Below, piece after piece: positions 1 through 12,166 of a stretch of DNA of 64,000 nucleotides (the stretch's first letter is position 1; every line of letters begins with the position of its first letter). This stretch comes from Actinomadura spongiicola (lineage in GTDB: Bacteria; Actinomycetota; Actinomycetes; Streptosporangiales; Streptosporangiaceae): the NCBI RefSeq assembly GCF_003432485.1, contig NZ_QVNQ01000004.1:372001-436000 (forward strand), in the 5' to 3' direction. The translations under genes and the position numbers were made by a program. The notes below the pieces were generated by a model. That model worked only from the letters and a program-made list of their open reading frames with translations, ran no database searches and had not been told where the DNA came from.

Positions 1-808
1 GGGCGCGACCATCGAGGAGCTGTACGAGTCGGGAACCGCCGACCTGGAGGAGGCGCGGGACCTGCCCTGCCACACGGGCCTGCGGCTGCTGTCGGAGCGC
101 GGTTCGGCGCTCGGCCGGACGCAGCCGGACAAGTCCGTGAAGCTGGTGCGCGGCGACCGGGAGGTGTTCGGGCTGCGCGGCCGGTCCGCGGAGCAGCGGA
201 TCGCCCTCGACCTGCTGATGGACGAGGACGTCGGCATCGTCTCGCTCGGCGGGCGGGCCGGCACCGGCAAGTCCGCCCTCGCGTTGTGCGCGGGCCTGGA
301 GGCCGTGATGGAGCGCGGGCGGCACCGGAAGGTGGTGGTGTTCCGCCCCCTGTACGCGGTCGGCGGCCAGGAGCTCGGCTACCTGCCCGGCACGGAGAAC
401 GAGAAGATGTCGCCGTGGGCGCAGGCCGTCTTCGACACCCTCTCGGCGGTGACGACCCCGGAGGTCATCGACGAGGTCGTGGACCGTGACATGTTGGAGG
501 TCCTGCCGCTCACCCACATCCGGGGCCGCTCGCTGCACGACGCGTTCGTCATCGTGGACGAGGCGCAGTCGCTGGAACGCGGCGTGCTGCTGACCGTGCT
601 GTCGCGGATCGGCGCGGGCTCCCGGGTCGTCCTGACCCATGACGTGGCGCAGCGCGACAACCTGCGCGTCGGGCGGCACGACGGCGTCGCCGCGGTGGTG
701 GAGAAGCTCAAGGGGCATCCGCTGTTCGCGCATGTGACGCTGACGCGGTCGGAGCGGTCGCCGATCGCCGCCCTGGTCACCGACATGCTCGGCGACGTCA
801 TCGGCTGA
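1..808 (+). CDS. PhoH-family ATPase, 3' part (5' end outside window)
   Basis: The reading frame is open from base 2, so the gene begins upstream of the window; about 268 codons are visible. The visible part holds a P-loop (GRAGTGKS), the PhoH-type motif [20 protein letters not shown] and a Walker B stretch [11 protein letters not shown]. The N-terminal residues just inside the window resemble the linker that follows a PIN domain in the PIN-PhoH fusion proteins common in actinobacteria. Such proteins are cytoplasmic ATPases linked to RNA metabolism. That the missing part is a PIN nuclease domain is inference. No neighbour clarifies the substrate. Confidence 0.9.
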   Translation, partial: GATIEELYESGTADLEEARDLPCHTGLRLLSERGSALGRTQPDKSVKLVRGDREVFGLRGRSAEQRIALDLLMDEDVGIVSLGGRAGTGKSALALCAGLEAVMERGRHRKVVVFRPLYAVGGQELGYLPGTENEKMSPWAQAVFDTLSAVTTPEVIDEVVDRDMLEVLPLTHIRGRSLHDAFVIVDEAQSLERGVLLTVLSRIGAGSRVVLTHDVAQRDNLRVGRHDGVAAVVEKLKGHPLFAHVTLTRSERSPIAALVTDMLGDVIG

Positions 809-1206
809 CGGGGGAGGGAGACGGGACGGGTCCCGGCGGTCCGGCGTGCGCCGACCGCCGGGGTTCGTGATCTCGAAACGCCCGTCGATCGCGCCACGCG
901 ATGTGATCATCCGATCTCTTAGCGTGATCTGTGATGAAGGTCACAAGTGCCGCGGCCGGGGCGCGGAACCCCTGCTCTCGTTGTGGTTTCGGCGGTTCGT
1001 CCGGCGAGTTGACAACGGTCACAGCCGCAGCTTTCGTCTCGATTCGGTTGCGGAGCAACCCTCGGCCTCGGGCATTGTGTCTCCCCGTAAGCACCCCCCA
1101 GCGGTGCCGGGTCGGAGCGCGTCCCCCCATCAACGCGCGCCACGGGCAGGGGGTGGAACCAGTTCGTGCGCGTGTCCATGCGCGTGCGACCGCCGGAAGG
1201 ACCGCC
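809..1206 (+). other. 398-bp leader region before the transglycosylase gene
   Basis: No convincing gene lies here. The stretch carries the CRP-like palindrome at 930-945 and then about 260 bp of G+C-rich leader with several short potential hairpins. Secreted cell-wall lytic genes of actinobacteria often have a c-di-AMP (ydaO-type) riboswitch in such leaders. I looked for its conserved blocks and did not find them, so the leader is left unassigned. Confidence 0.4.
930..945. promoter_or_regulatory. CRP-like binding site, perfect palindrome
   Basis: The 16-mer TGTGATGAAGGTCACA is an exact TGTGA-N6-TCACA palindrome, the consensus for CRP-family regulators such as GlxR and mycobacterial CRP. It lies about 260 bp upstream of the lytic-transglycosylase-type gene at 1207. 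A Crp-family gene with a CRP-like recognition helix is at 52529 in this window. Binding is inferred. Confidence 0.6.
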
Positions 1207-2250
1207 TTGTACGGAGAGCATCCCGGCTCCCCTAGGCGAGACGATCGACAGGACTTCGACCCCCAGGCTTCGCGGACGCCCGTACAGACCGCCGACCCCT
1301 TCGCGGCGCCCCCGATGCCGCAGGCACCGCCGTCCGCGCCCACCTCGCCGTCCTCGCCCCATGAGGACGATGTGAAGGTCGCGGGCAGCGTGCCGCGTCA
1401 GGCCGGCGTGCCCGCGGGCGACACCCTCGGTTTCCAGGCGTTCTCCGCCGACCCGTTCCGCGGCGGCGCCCCCGGCGGGGAGCCGCGTGACGAGCTCGCA
1501 CCCGGCGGCCCCGACCGTCCACGCTCCTCCGGCCGTTCGGGCCGTGACGGCTCCGGCGGGCACGGTTCCGGCGGGCACGGTTCCGGCGGGCACGGTTCCG
1601 GCAGACGCGGCATGCGGGTCGTGGCCATCGCGGCGGGCGCCGTGGTGGTGCTCGGCGGCGGCGCCGTCGCCGCGTTCGCGCTGACCGGCGACTCCGGCGG
1701 CGACAGCGCGACCCTCAAGCCCGACAGGCGGAACGTCGCCGCTCCTCCGCCGACGGTCGACCCGAAGGTGCTGGAAGAGCAGCGGCGCAAGCTGGCGCTC
1801 GACCGAGCCTCCCGCGAGGCGCGCGAGGACGAGGGCAAGGGCCCGTCCCTGCTCCCGAAGGGCAGGCCGCTCCCCACCAAGAAGCCCGGAAACGGCGGCG
1901 GCGGTGGCAACGGCGGCGGCGGCCCGACCGGTGACCCGGTTCCGGCGGGCGAGGCACAGGAGATCGCCAAGAAGCTGATGCCGAGGTACGGGTTCTCCGG
2001 TTCCGGCCAGTTCGGTTGCCTGGTGCAGTTGTGGAACAAGGAGAGCCACTGGAACGTCCACGCCGACAACCCGTCGTCGGAGGCGTACGGCATTCCGCAG
2101 GCCAACCCAGGTTCCAAGATGGCCAGCGCCGGGCCCGACTGGCAGAACAACGCCACCACGCAGATCAAGTGGGGCCTCGGCTACATCAAGGGCCGCTACA
2201 AGACCCCCTGCGGCGCGTGGTCGCACTCCAAGGCGGTCGGCTGGTACTGA
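1207..2250 (+). CDS. Membrane-anchored transglycosylase SLT-type protein
   Basis: A 347-residue protein. The N-terminal ~140 residues are Pro/Gly/Ser-rich and probably cytoplasmic. A single membrane segment follows (VVAIAAGAVVVLGGGAVAAF), then a charged linker and Gly-rich spacer. The C-terminal ~100 residues contain the lysozyme-like signature LWNKESHWN (candidate catalytic Glu) and EAYGIPQANPG, typical of actinobacterial SLT/aggregation-promoting-factor-like domains. It should act on peptidoglycan outside the membrane. The start is chosen at TTG 1207, because GGAAGGA lies 5 nt upstream; the frame stays open to 931 but without a ribosome site there. A 15-bp DNA repeat encodes the GSGGH units before the membrane segment. 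The upstream CRP-like site suggests cAMP/CRP control. Confidence 0.85.
   Translation: MYGEHPGSPRRDDRQDFDPQASRTPVQTADPFAAPPMPQAPPSAPTSPSSPHEDDVKVAGSVPRQAGVPAGDTLGFQAFSADPFRGGAPGGEPRDELAPGGPDRPRSSGRSGRDGSGGHGSGGHGSGGHGSGRRGMRVVAIAAGAVVVLGGGAVAAFALTGDSGGDSATLKPDRRNVAAPPPTVDPKVLEEQRRKLALDRASREAREDEGKGPSLLPKGRPLPTKKPGNGGGGGNGGGGPTGDPVPAGEAQEIAKKLMPRYGFSGSGQFGCLVQLWNKESHWNVHADNPSSEAYGIPQANPGSKMASAGPDWQNNATTQIKWGLGYIKGRYKTPCGAWSHSKAVGWY
1561..1605 (+). repeat. 15-bp tandem repeat, three units
   Basis: Three copies of CACGGTTCCGGCGGG (the last with changed end) encode repeated Gly-Ser-Gly-His in the cytoplasmic spacer of the transglycosylase-type protein. The copy number is likely to vary between strains. 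Confidence 0.8.
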
Positions 2251-2272
2251 TCCGACCCACGTCTCCGGGCGC

Positions 2273-3679
<1,407 letters not shown>

Positions 3680-3759
3680 GCAAGCCTCCCCTTCGCGTCC
3701 TCGACCGCCATACATGGCAGCCAGGTGGGTGGCTCCCGCATTCCCCGAGGTGGGGTGCG

Positions 3760-5013
3760 TCACTCCTTCGTGAGCGTGTAGTTCTTGCGTTCGCCGGGGG
3801 TGCCGAGGGGTTTGCGGCGCCCGTTGACCCAGATGTCGCAGGCGGACGCGTCGTAGATGACCGCGTTGAGGCGCGGCTGGTCGTACCGGCGGGCCTCGCC
3901 CTCCCGCAGGGTCTCGTCGCTGAGCACGGCGCCGTCCGGGACCGACACGAAGACCTTGCAGACGGAGTTGCGGGCGCGGATGGTCAGCGTGCTGTCCGCG
4001 ACCCCCGGCGGAATCTCCTGCGCGTCGCCCGCCGGGCTGGACGACGCCTCGGTCGGGGTCGGTCCCGAACTCTGCCGCGTCATGCCCATGATGAGGGCGG
4101 CGGCGCCGATCCCGCAGGACGCGACGGTCGCGCCGAGCAGCCCGATCACGACCATCACCCGGTACCGGGGCGTCTGCGCGCGGCGCGCGGACCGGGGACC
4201 GGTGAGCACCCGGTCGAGCCGGTCGACCGCGCGGGCGTGGCTGAGCCGGCGGGTCGGGTTCTTCTCCAGCAACCCGACGATCACGGGGGTGAGCTCGCCC
4301 GCGTTCTGCGGGGCGGGAGGCGACTCGTTGGCGAGCGCGCTGAGCGTCGCCATGACGTTCTCGCGTTCGAACGGCGGATGGCCCTCCAGCGCGGCGAACA
4401 GCGTCGCGCCGAGCGACCACAGGTCGGACCGCGGCGTCGCCCGCTCACCGGCGGCCACCTCGGGCGCCACGTACGCGGGCGAGCCCATGAAGTGACCCGT
4501 CTTCGTCAGGCTGGCCGAGCCGGAGGAGTAGGCCAGGCCGAAGTCGGTGAGGACGACGCGGTCGCCGTCCAGGATCACGTTGCTCGGTTTGAGGTCGCGG
4601 TGCACGATCCCGGCCTTGTGCGCGGTGCTGAGCGCGTCCAGCAGCGCGCGGCCGATGTGCGCGACGCGTTCGGGCGACATCGGCCCTGATCGCTCGATGA
4701 GCTGTTCGAGGCTCGGCGCCTCGATCATCTCCATCACGATCCAGGGACGGCCCTGCTCGATGACGACGTCGTACACCTCGACGATGGAGTGCGTGCGCAA
4801 CTGCGCCGGCGCACGCGCCTCCCGGAGGGTGCGGCGGTAGAAGACCACCCGGTCGTCCTCGGAGAGGTTCTCGGGGACCCGCAGCTCCTTGATCGCGACG
4901 GAGCGATCCAGAAGCTCGTCGTGCCCTCTCCACACGATGCCGTTGGCACCCTTGCCTATTTCCGAGACCAGCCGGTAGCGCGTCGCTAGAACGAGGCGCT
5001 CTGACTGTGACAT
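3760..5013 (-). CDS. Membrane Ser/Thr protein kinase with RodZ-like sensor domain
   Basis: A 417-residue bacterial STPK. The kinase domain fills about residues 12-270: glycine loop GKGANG, Lys42 in [21 protein letters not shown] and the APE-equivalent AYVAPE. A single membrane segment ([22 protein letters not shown]) follows, then an extracytoplasmic domain of about 100 residues. That domain has a pattern ([39 protein letters not shown]) resembling the RodZ C-terminal/DUF4115 domain. The resemblance is by eye. It could couple an envelope signal to phosphorylation; the target is unknown. The ATG at 5013 lacks a Shine-Dalgarno sequence but has TATCTT 7 nt upstream, suggesting leaderless translation. 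It sits between two fumarase genes. Confidence 0.9.
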   Translation of the reverse strand: MSQSERLVLATRYRLVSEIGKGANGIVWRGHDELLDRSVAIKELRVPENLSEDDRVVFYRRTLREARAPAQLRTHSIVEVYDVVIEQGRPWIVMEMIEAPSLEQLIERSGPMSPERVAHIGRALLDALSTAHKAGIVHRDLKPSNVILDGDRVVLTDFGLAYSSGSASLTKTGHFMGSPAYVAPEVAAGERATPRSDLWSLGATLFAALEGHPPFERENVMATLSALANESPPAPQNAGELTPVIVGLLEKNPTRRLSHARAVDRLDRVLTGPRSARRAQTPRYRVMVVIGLLGATVASCGIGAAALIMGMTRQSSGPTPTEASSSPAGDAQEIPPGVADSTLTIRARNSVCKVFVSVPDGAVLSDETLREGEARRYDQPRLNAVIYDASACDIWVNGRRKPLGTPGERKNYTLTKE

Positions 5014-5020
5014 GGCGGAA

Positions 5021-5026
5021 AAGATA
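5021..5026 (-). promoter_or_regulatory. -10 element TATCTT for leaderless kinase start
   Basis: TATCTT on the minus strand ends 7 nt before the kinase ATG at 5013, and there is no ribosome-binding site. This is the actinobacterial leaderless arrangement (TAnnnT placed so that transcription begins at the start codon). Confidence 0.5.
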
Positions 5027-5122
5027 CCGGAGTGGCCCGGTGGACATCCGGGAGAACGCATGACCAATGTGGATTTCGGGCCAGTAATGTGGCCTTCCGG
5101 CAAGAAACCTCCGGAACGGGCA

Positions 5123-6763
<1,641 letters not shown>

Positions 6764-6764
6764 C

Positions 6765-7793
6765 TCAGGAAGATCCTCGCGCGATTCCGATGGGGGTCGT
6801 CTCACAGGTTACGGGTTCGGCCGGGACGGGTTCGGCAGGGGCGGGGCCAACAGAACCGGGTTCGGTGGGGGCGGGATCGCGGGGGGCGGTCCGGGCGCGC
6901 AGACCGACGACGACGCCCGCCGCGACCAGCGCGGCGCCGGTCAGGTCGGCGAGGCTCGGCCGGTCGATGCCGAGCACCACCGTCGTGATCACCGCGCTGA
7001 CCGGGATCAGGCCGGCGAACAGTCCGGCGCGGTCGGCGCCGAGGCGTCCGATCGAGCCGTACCAGAGCAGGAACGCGATGGTGGTGACGAACACCGACAG
7101 GTACGTGAAGCCAGCCAGCTCACCGGCCGTGGGGGTGCGCAGGACGCCCGTCCCGTCCACGGCGAGGCCCACGAGCAGCAGCATCGGCGCGGCGAGGGCG
7201 GTCGAGTAGGCCGAGACGCGCAGCGGGCCGAGGCGCGGCAGCAGCGGCACCGCCAGCAGCGAGAAGCACACCTCCCCGGCCAGCGCGCCCAGCGAGAGCA
7301 GCAGGCCGCGGACGCTGCCGCTGCCGAGCCCGTTGGCGAGCGCGGCCCCGGACGCCACCACGCACGCCGCCAGCACGAGCATCGGGGCGGGGCGCCGTCC
7401 GTCCATCAGCGGGCCGATCAACGCCAGCACGATCGGGACCGTCGCGATCACCGTGCCGATCGTGGCCGGGCTCGTGTCCCGCGTGGCGGCGACGATGCAG
7501 ACGTTGAACGCGACCAGGCCCGTGCTCGCCAGGGCCGCGAGCAGCAGCCAGTCCCGAAGGGAGGGACGCGTCGGGGCCGGGTGGGACGTGCCCGCACGTC
7601 GCGCCGAGCGACCGGCCGGGCGACCGGTGAACCGGACCACGGCCAGCAGCACCAGGGCCGCGACCGTGTACCGCGCCGCCTGGCCGCCGAAGACCGGATA
7701 GTCGGCGATGGTCGCCGACACGGCGGTCAGCGACCCGACCAGGAACATCGCGGACCCGGCACCGATCATGCCGCGCTGAGGGGAGGAGTTCAT
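6765..7793 (-). CDS. EamA-family (DMT) transporter
   Basis: A 342-residue inner-membrane protein with about ten hydrophobic segments arranged as two EamA repeats (for example [22 protein letters not shown] and [21 protein letters not shown]). Family members export small metabolites or amino acids by drug/metabolite exchange. The cytoplasmic tail is a Pro/Glu/Ala/Val repeat ([10 protein letters not shown]). It is divergent from the MocR regulator at 7908 with a 114-bp shared region carrying an operator-like repeat, so it is the likely regulatory target; the substrate is unknown. The start ATG 7793 has no Shine-Dalgarno sequence but has TAGCGT 7 nt upstream. It is followed at 1 bp by the class I fumarase. 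Confidence 0.88.
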   Translation of the reverse strand: MNSSPQRGMIGAGSAMFLVGSLTAVSATIADYPVFGGQAARYTVAALVLLAVVRFTGRPAGRSARRAGTSHPAPTRPSLRDWLLLAALASTGLVAFNVCIVAATRDTSPATIGTVIATVPIVLALIGPLMDGRRPAPMLVLAACVVASGAALANGLGSGSVRGLLLSLGALAGEVCFSLLAVPLLPRLGPLRVSAYSTALAAPMLLLVGLAVDGTGVLRTPTAGELAGFTYLSVFVTTIAFLLWYGSIGRLGADRAGLFAGLIPVSAVITTVVLGIDRPSLADLTGAALVAAGVVVGLRARTAPRDPAPTEPGSVGPAPAEPVPAEPVTCETTPIGIARGSS

Positions 7794-7800
7794 GAACGGA

Positions 7801-7806
7801 ACGCTA
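7801..7806 (-). promoter_or_regulatory. -10 element TAGCGT for leaderless EamA start
   Basis: TAGCGT on the minus strand ends 7 nt before ATG 7793. The same hexamer serves the Crp gene (52516) and the second sdhC (58488). Confidence 0.5.
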
Positions 7807-7815
7807 GAAGTCCGC

Positions 7816-7862
7816 TTGGCCCACCTGACAGTGCCAATCAAGGCCAATGAGAATGGGCCAAT
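7816..7862. promoter_or_regulatory. Candidate MocR operator (inverted and direct repeats)
   Basis: TTGGCCCA at 7816-7823 and TGGGCCAA at 7854-7861 form a perfect inverted repeat. GCCAAT occurs three times in direct orientation at 7833, 7843 and 7857. The cluster sits between the divergent EamA and MocR starts and just upstream of the EamA -10 element. Family members such as GabR and PdxR bind repeated short motifs in such divergent regions. The assignment is inference from position and repetition. Confidence 0.5.
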
Positions 7863-7907
7863 GGACGCTGCGTGACGTTCGCACTCCCTCTTGACGCTGA
7901 GAGTCAT

Positions 7908-9365
7908 GTGACCGACCTTCATCTCCCGCTCGACCGGTCCGCCGGTCGCCTCGCGGCGCAGATCGCGGCGGGCTTCCGCGCGGCCGTGCGCGCCGGACGG
8001 CTGACCGCCGGCACGCGACTGCCGTCGAGCCGCGACCTCGCCCGCGATCTGGACGTCTCCCGCGGCGTCGTCGTCGCCGCCTACGAGCAGCTGACCGCCG
8101 AGGGATTCCTGGTCGCGCGGCGCGGCGACGGCACCCGCATAGCCCCGCTGGCCCGCCCCGACCGCCGTCCCGCCGGCGCGCCCCCCGACACCCCGCGCGG
8201 TGCGGCGGGCGGTACGGCGGGCGGCGGGTCGCGCCCGGCCCGCGACCCCCGGCCGGACGCCTCGCTCCCGTACGACCTGTGGCCGAGCAGACCGGACCTG
8301 TCGGCCTTCCCGCGCGAACGCTGGATCGCCGCCGCCCGCGCCGCGCTGCGCACGCTCCCGCACGACGCGCTGACCTACCCCGACCCCGCCGGCATCCCCG
8401 CCCTGCGCGCCGAACTCGCCGGCTACCTCGGCCGGGTCCGCGCCGCCCACGCCGACGCCGACCGCGTCGTGATCATGAACGGGGTGGCGCACGCGCTGTC
8501 CGCGCTGCTGCGCACGCTGCGCGCCGACGGCCATCCCGTCCTCGCCGTCGAGGACCCGACCAGCGACCGGCAGCTGCCGATGCTGGACGCCTCCGGCCTG
8601 CGCGTCGTCCGCGTGCCCGTCGACGCGGACGGCCTGGACGTCGCCGCCCTCGCCCGCACCGGGGCGCGGGCCGTCCTCGTCACCCCCGCGCACCAGTACC
8701 CGACCGGTGTCGTGCTGTCCGCGCGCCGCCGCGCCCAGCTGATCGCCTGGGCCCGGGACGTCGACGGCCTGATCCTGGAGGACGACTACGACGCCGAGTT
8801 CCGCTACGACCGCGAGCCCGTCGGCTGCCTCCAGGGCGTCGACCCGGCCCGCGTCGTCCTGCTCGGCTCGGTGAGCAAGTCCCTCGCGCCCGCCCTCCGC
8901 CTCGGCTGGGCGGTCGCGCCCCCGGCCGTCGCCGAACGGCTGCGCGAGCATCGCGGCACCACCGACCTCGGCGCGCCCGTCCTGGAGCAGTACGCGCTCG
9001 CCGAGTTCCTCCGGAGCGGCGGGTACGACCGGCATCTGCGCACGATGCGGCGGCGGTACCGGGCCCGGCGGGACGCGCTGGCCGAGGCGCTGCGCGTCCA
9101 CCTGCCCGGCGCGGTGGTTCACGGCGTCTCAGCGGGCATCCACCTGTACGTGGAGCTTCCCGAGGGCTGCGACGAGGACGAGGTGGTGGACCGCGCCGCC
9201 CGCGCCGGGGTGTCCGTCGCCGCCGCCCGTCCCATGTGGTCGCTCGGACGCGCCGCCGCCGCCCCGCCCGCACTCGTCCTCGGCTACGCGAGTCTGTCCG
9301 AGCAGCGGCTGGTCAACGCCGCGCGACTGCTCGGTCAGGCGGTTACTCCCGGTGCTGAGGGGTAG
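7908..9365 (+). CDS. MocR-type regulator (GntR wHTH plus aminotransferase-like domain)
   Basis: A 485-residue chimeric regulator. Residues ~5-75 form a GntR winged helix (AGTRLPSSRDLARDLDVSRG, YEQLTAEGFL). A Gly/Pro/Arg-rich linker follows, then a fold-type I aminotransferase-like domain with DYDAEFRY and the PLP-binding stretch GSVSKSLAPALRLGW. Members sense amino-acid-related ligands through PLP and act on adjacent promoters. The divergent EamA exporter is the obvious target. The start is GTG 7908 (VTDLHLPLD), the usual beginning for this family, rather than the upstream in-frame GTG 7872. GAGAG lies a few bases before it. Confidence 0.92.
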   Translation: MTDLHLPLDRSAGRLAAQIAAGFRAAVRAGRLTAGTRLPSSRDLARDLDVSRGVVVAAYEQLTAEGFLVARRGDGTRIAPLARPDRRPAGAPPDTPRGAAGGTAGGGSRPARDPRPDASLPYDLWPSRPDLSAFPRERWIAAARAALRTLPHDALTYPDPAGIPALRAELAGYLGRVRAAHADADRVVIMNGVAHALSALLRTLRADGHPVLAVEDPTSDRQLPMLDASGLRVVRVPVDADGLDVAALARTGARAVLVTPAHQYPTGVVLSARRRAQLIAWARDVDGLILEDDYDAEFRYDREPVGCLQGVDPARVVLLGSVSKSLAPALRLGWAVAPPAVAERLREHRGTTDLGAPVLEQYALAEFLRSGGYDRHLRTMRRRYRARRDALAEALRVHLPGAVVHGVSAGIHLYVELPEGCDEDEVVDRAARAGVSVAAARPMWSLGRAAAAPPALVLGYASLSEQRLVNAARLLGQAVTPGAEG

Positions 9366-9393
9366 AACGACATCCCCGAGGTAGGAGTGATCC

Positions 9394-9624
9394 ATGAGTT
9401 TGGAAGAGGCCGCGAGGCAACTGAGAATGGCGGGCCACGACGCGCAGGTCGCCTTCGACTGCGTCGGCCTGGGCGACCTCGAAAGGGCACAGGAACACGC
9501 CGTGACCCTCCGGGCCGCCGCCGACGCCGCCGAGGTGGCGCTGAGCCGCGCCCTGCGGGACCTGACGCCCGAACAGGCCCTGGCGGAGGGCGACCGCGCC
9601 GTCCGGGCGCTGGAGATCAGCTGA
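9394..9624 (+). CDS. Small helical protein, function unknown
   Basis: A 76-residue acidic, Ala/Leu/Glu-rich protein predicted to be almost wholly helical, with no membrane segment, Cys motif or recognised domain. A clear ribosome site (GGTAGGAG) precedes ATG 9394, and the gene lies 28 bp after the MocR gene on the same strand, so it may be co-transcribed. Its codon use is normal for this genome, which supports it being real. I do not recognise the family. Confidence 0.65.
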   Translation: MSLEEAARQLRMAGHDAQVAFDCVGLGDLERAQEHAVTLRAAADAAEVALSRALRDLTPEQALAEGDRAVRALEIS

Positions 9625-9655
9625 ACCGGCCGGCGCGCCCCATGAGCCCGTACCC

Positions 9656-10471
9656 TCAGCCGATGAGACGCTTACGCATTCCCCGGACGGCGATGAGCCA
9701 CATCAGCGCCGCGAACACCACGAGTCCGGCCAGGTGCCCGAGATCCGCCAGCGGATCCAGGCCGAAGACCGCGTCGCGGACCAGTTCCACGCAGTGGTAC
9801 AGCGGGTTGAGGTAGGCGACGTTCTGTGCCCACCCGGGCAGCGAGTCGATGGGGAAGAACGTCCCGGCGATGAGGAACAGCGGCGTCACCACCCCGGTGA
9901 TCACATAGTCGAACGAGTTGATCGACGGCACCACCGAGGACGTCCACATCCCGAACAGGCCGAAGCCGAGCGCGGTGAAGAACGTCACGAACGGCACCAG
10001 CAGCATCCCGAACGCCGGATCGAGACCGAAGAACATCCCCACCACGATCGGTGTGCACGAGTACACCGCCGACTTCGCCGCGATCCACAGGGCCTCGGCC
10101 GTCACCAGTTCGTGGACGTCCACGGGTGCCGCGAGCATCGCGTCGTAGGTGTGCTGGAACACCCGCCGGATGTAGCCGTTGAACATCCCCGGGAACACGG
10201 ACGTGAACAGCGCGGCCGTGCCGACGACGCCCGTCGCGACGAAGTCGAGGTACCGGTAGTCGCCGACCACCGCGACCATCGAGCCGAACCCGTAGCCGAA
10301 CGCCAGCAGGAAGAACGTCGGCTCCACCATCGAGGCGAACGACTGCGACCTGTAGTAGCGCTTGTAGAGGGCCAGCTCGTGCCGCCAGATGCCCCGCACG
10401 GGCGCGAACTCGAACCGCCGAAGCCGAGGCGCCCGCTCGGGCCGTACCGCCGACTCTCCAGTCGTGCTCAT
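9656..10471 (-). CDS. ABC-2 type transporter permease
   Basis: A 271-residue membrane protein with six hydrophobic segments in the ABC-2 (DrrB/NodJ-like) layout. These include TGVVTPLFLIAGTFFPIDSLP, the characteristic segment before the conserved YLNPLYHCVELVR motif. It should form the pore of a drug or lipid exporter with the ATPase encoded upstream. The start ATG 10471 overlaps the ATPase stop codon by 4 nt (ATGA), showing translational coupling. Confidence 0.92.
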   Translation of the reverse strand: MSTTGESAVRPERAPRLRRFEFAPVRGIWRHELALYKRYYRSQSFASMVEPTFFLLAFGYGFGSMVAVVGDYRYLDFVATGVVGTAALFTSVFPGMFNGYIRRVFQHTYDAMLAAPVDVHELVTAEALWIAAKSAVYSCTPIVVGMFFGLDPAFGMLLVPFVTFFTALGFGLFGMWTSSVVPSINSFDYVITGVVTPLFLIAGTFFPIDSLPGWAQNVAYLNPLYHCVELVRDAVFGLDPLADLGHLAGLVVFAALMWLIAVRGMRKRLIG

Positions 10472-11433
10472 TCCACAAGCTCCCCGGTGAGTACCACGAA
10501 CACGTCCTCCAGGCTGGCGGCGCGGCGGACGCCGTCCGGGCCCAGGTCGTCCGCCAGCGAAGGCGGAATGGTCTCGGCCCTCAGCACCGACACCGACGGG
10601 CCGGTGCGGCGCGTGGGCAGCCCCGCCGCCTGAGCGAGCCGCTCCACCTCCGTCAGCCGGTCGGGCGGTCCGTAGTGCTCGACGACCTGGTCGCCCGCGT
10701 ACTCGGCCACCAGGCTCGACGGTGAGCCGCGGGCGATGACGCGGCCGTGCGACATCAGCGCGCACTCGTCCGCGAGCCGTTCGGCCTCCTCGATGTAGTG
10801 CGTGGACATCAGCACGGTCGTGCCGCCCGCGCGCAGCCCGTCGATCAGCCCCCACAGCTCGGCGCGGACCTGCGGGTCGAGGCCGACGGTCGGCTCGTCC
10901 AGCAGCACCAGCGCGGGACGGTGCACCAGGCCGCGGGCGATCAGCAGCCGCCGCCGCATGCCGCCGGACAGGTCGTCCACCTTGGTCAGCTGCCGCTCGG
11001 TCAGGTGCGCGAGGGCCAGCGCGTCGTCCACGGCCTGCCGCCGGGCCCGGCGCGGCACCCGGTACAGGTGCGCGAACACCTCCAGGTTCTCGCGGGCGGT
11101 CAGCTCCTCGTCCAGGTTGTCCTGCTGCGGGACGACCCCCATCGCGGCCCGTGCGCGCTTGGACTCCTCCGGGACGCGGAAGCCGAGCACGTGGATGCTG
11201 CCCGCGGTGGCGATCGCCTGTGCGGTCAGCATCTTCATCGTGGTCGACTTACCGGCGCCGTTCGGCCCGAGCAGCCCCAGGCAGATCCCCGGGGGGACGT
11301 CCAGATTCAGCCCGTTCACAGCGGTGAAGTCCCCGAAGCGCTTCACCACGCCGCGCAGCCTGATGGCCATCTCCTCGGGCGACCCGGAGGAATCCTCCTG
11401 ATCAGCCGTGGTTTGTGCACGTTGCACGGTCAT
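10468..11433 (-). CDS. ABC-2 exporter ATP-binding protein (DrrA/NodI-like)
   Basis: A 321-residue cytoplasmic ATPase: Walker A GPNGAGKST, Q-loop in VVPQQDNLDEELT, signature LSGGMRRR, Walker B VLLDEPTVGLD and H-loop STHY. About 100 further residues form the C-terminal extension usual for daunorubicin-type exporters. It pairs with the overlapping permease gene. The start is given at ATG 11433; GAGGGG abuts it, which is tighter than usual, and a second ATG (MAIRLRG) is a possible alternative. The substrate cannot be told from the sequence. Confidence 0.93.
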   Translation of the reverse strand: MTVQRAQTTADQEDSSGSPEEMAIRLRGVVKRFGDFTAVNGLNLDVPPGICLGLLGPNGAGKSTTMKMLTAQAIATAGSIHVLGFRVPEESKRARAAMGVVPQQDNLDEELTARENLEVFAHLYRVPRRARRQAVDDALALAHLTERQLTKVDDLSGGMRRRLLIARGLVHRPALVLLDEPTVGLDPQVRAELWGLIDGLRAGGTTVLMSTHYIEEAERLADECALMSHGRVIARGSPSSLVAEYAGDQVVEHYGPPDRLTEVERLAQAAGLPTRRTGPSVSVLRAETIPPSLADDLGPDGVRRAASLEDVFVVLTGELVE

Positions 11434-11503
11434 CCCCTCACATTAGGGAGTCTGGTCGGCGAAGCCCCACTCGTTTTCTCGCGGTGTGCCGGGCCGGGCC
11501 GGT

Positions 11504-11509
11504 TAACCT
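11504..11509 (+). promoter_or_regulatory. -10 element TAACCT for leaderless DUF1707 gene
   Basis: TAACCT ends 6 nt before GTG 11516, and there is no ribosome site before that codon. It supports the upstream start over the internal GTG 11582. Confidence 0.5.
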
Positions 11510-11515
11510 CGTGCT

Positions 11516-12151
11516 GTGGACGTCCCCCCGCGAGATCGCGAACCGCGCCCGGCCGCCCGTAAGCCCGGGAAGGTGACGAGCGTGCGCGACCTGCGCGCGT
11601 CCGACGCCGACCGGGAGCGCGTCGTCGCCGTCCTCGGCGAGGCGGTCGCGGACGGGCGGCTCACCCCCGACGAGCACGCCGACCGGGTCTCCCGCGCCTA
11701 CGCCGCCCGCACCCTGGGCGAGCTCACCGGCCTCACCGGCGATCTCGGCCCGGAGGAGTCCCAGCCGATCCTCGTGGACGACCGTCCCGTGTCGGTCCTC
11801 TTCGGCCGCACCCGGCGGGACGGGCGCTGGGTCGTCCCCGTGAGGCTTCCCCTGCTCGCCCTGTTCGGGACGGTCGAACTGGACCTGCGCGAGGCCGTCC
11901 TCCAGCGCCGCCACATCGTGGTCGAGTCGATGGTCCTCGGCGGCCGGATCCGGCTGCTCGTGCCCGAGGGCGTCCGCGTCGACGTCACCGGGCGCACCAT
12001 CCTCACCGCCCGCGATCTGCGTGACCGGCCCGTCACCGACGGCCCGACCATCGAGGTCGGCGGCACCATGATCTTCGGCTCGATCCGGGCCCAGGCGCCG
12101 CGGCGCACGCTGCGCGCCCGCGTCCGTGGCCGCCTGGGCCGGAAGAGATAG
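11516..12151 (+). CDS. DUF1707 domain protein
   Basis: A 211-residue protein. Residues ~27-75 match the DUF1707 pattern (LRASDADRERV, ADGRLTPDEHADRV, AARTLGELTGLTGDL). The C-terminal half is a beta-rich domain like the cell-wall-active antibiotics response (LiaF-type) C-terminal fold (ALFGTVELDLREA, MVLGGRIRLLVPEGV). No membrane segment is obvious. Such proteins are common in actinobacteria and poorly characterised. GTG 11516 is favoured by the leaderless -10 element; GTG 11582, with GAAGG 8 nt upstream, is an alternative. Its 3' end converges with glpX across a perfect hairpin. Confidence 0.8.
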   Translation: MDVPPRDREPRPAARKPGKVTSVRDLRASDADRERVVAVLGEAVADGRLTPDEHADRVSRAYAARTLGELTGLTGDLGPEESQPILVDDRPVSVLFGRTRRDGRWVVPVRLPLLALFGTVELDLREAVLQRRHIVVESMVLGGRIRLLVPEGVRVDVTGRTILTARDLRDRPVTDGPTIEVGGTMIFGSIRAQAPRRTLRARVRGRLGRKR

Positions 12152-12166
12152 GACCGACAGAGGTGG

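Noticed and set aside
946..1206. c-di-AMP (ydaO-type) riboswitch before the transglycosylase gene
   Set aside because: The position is typical, but I could not find the conserved GGGGTGAATC-like and GTCAGCTAACC-like blocks.
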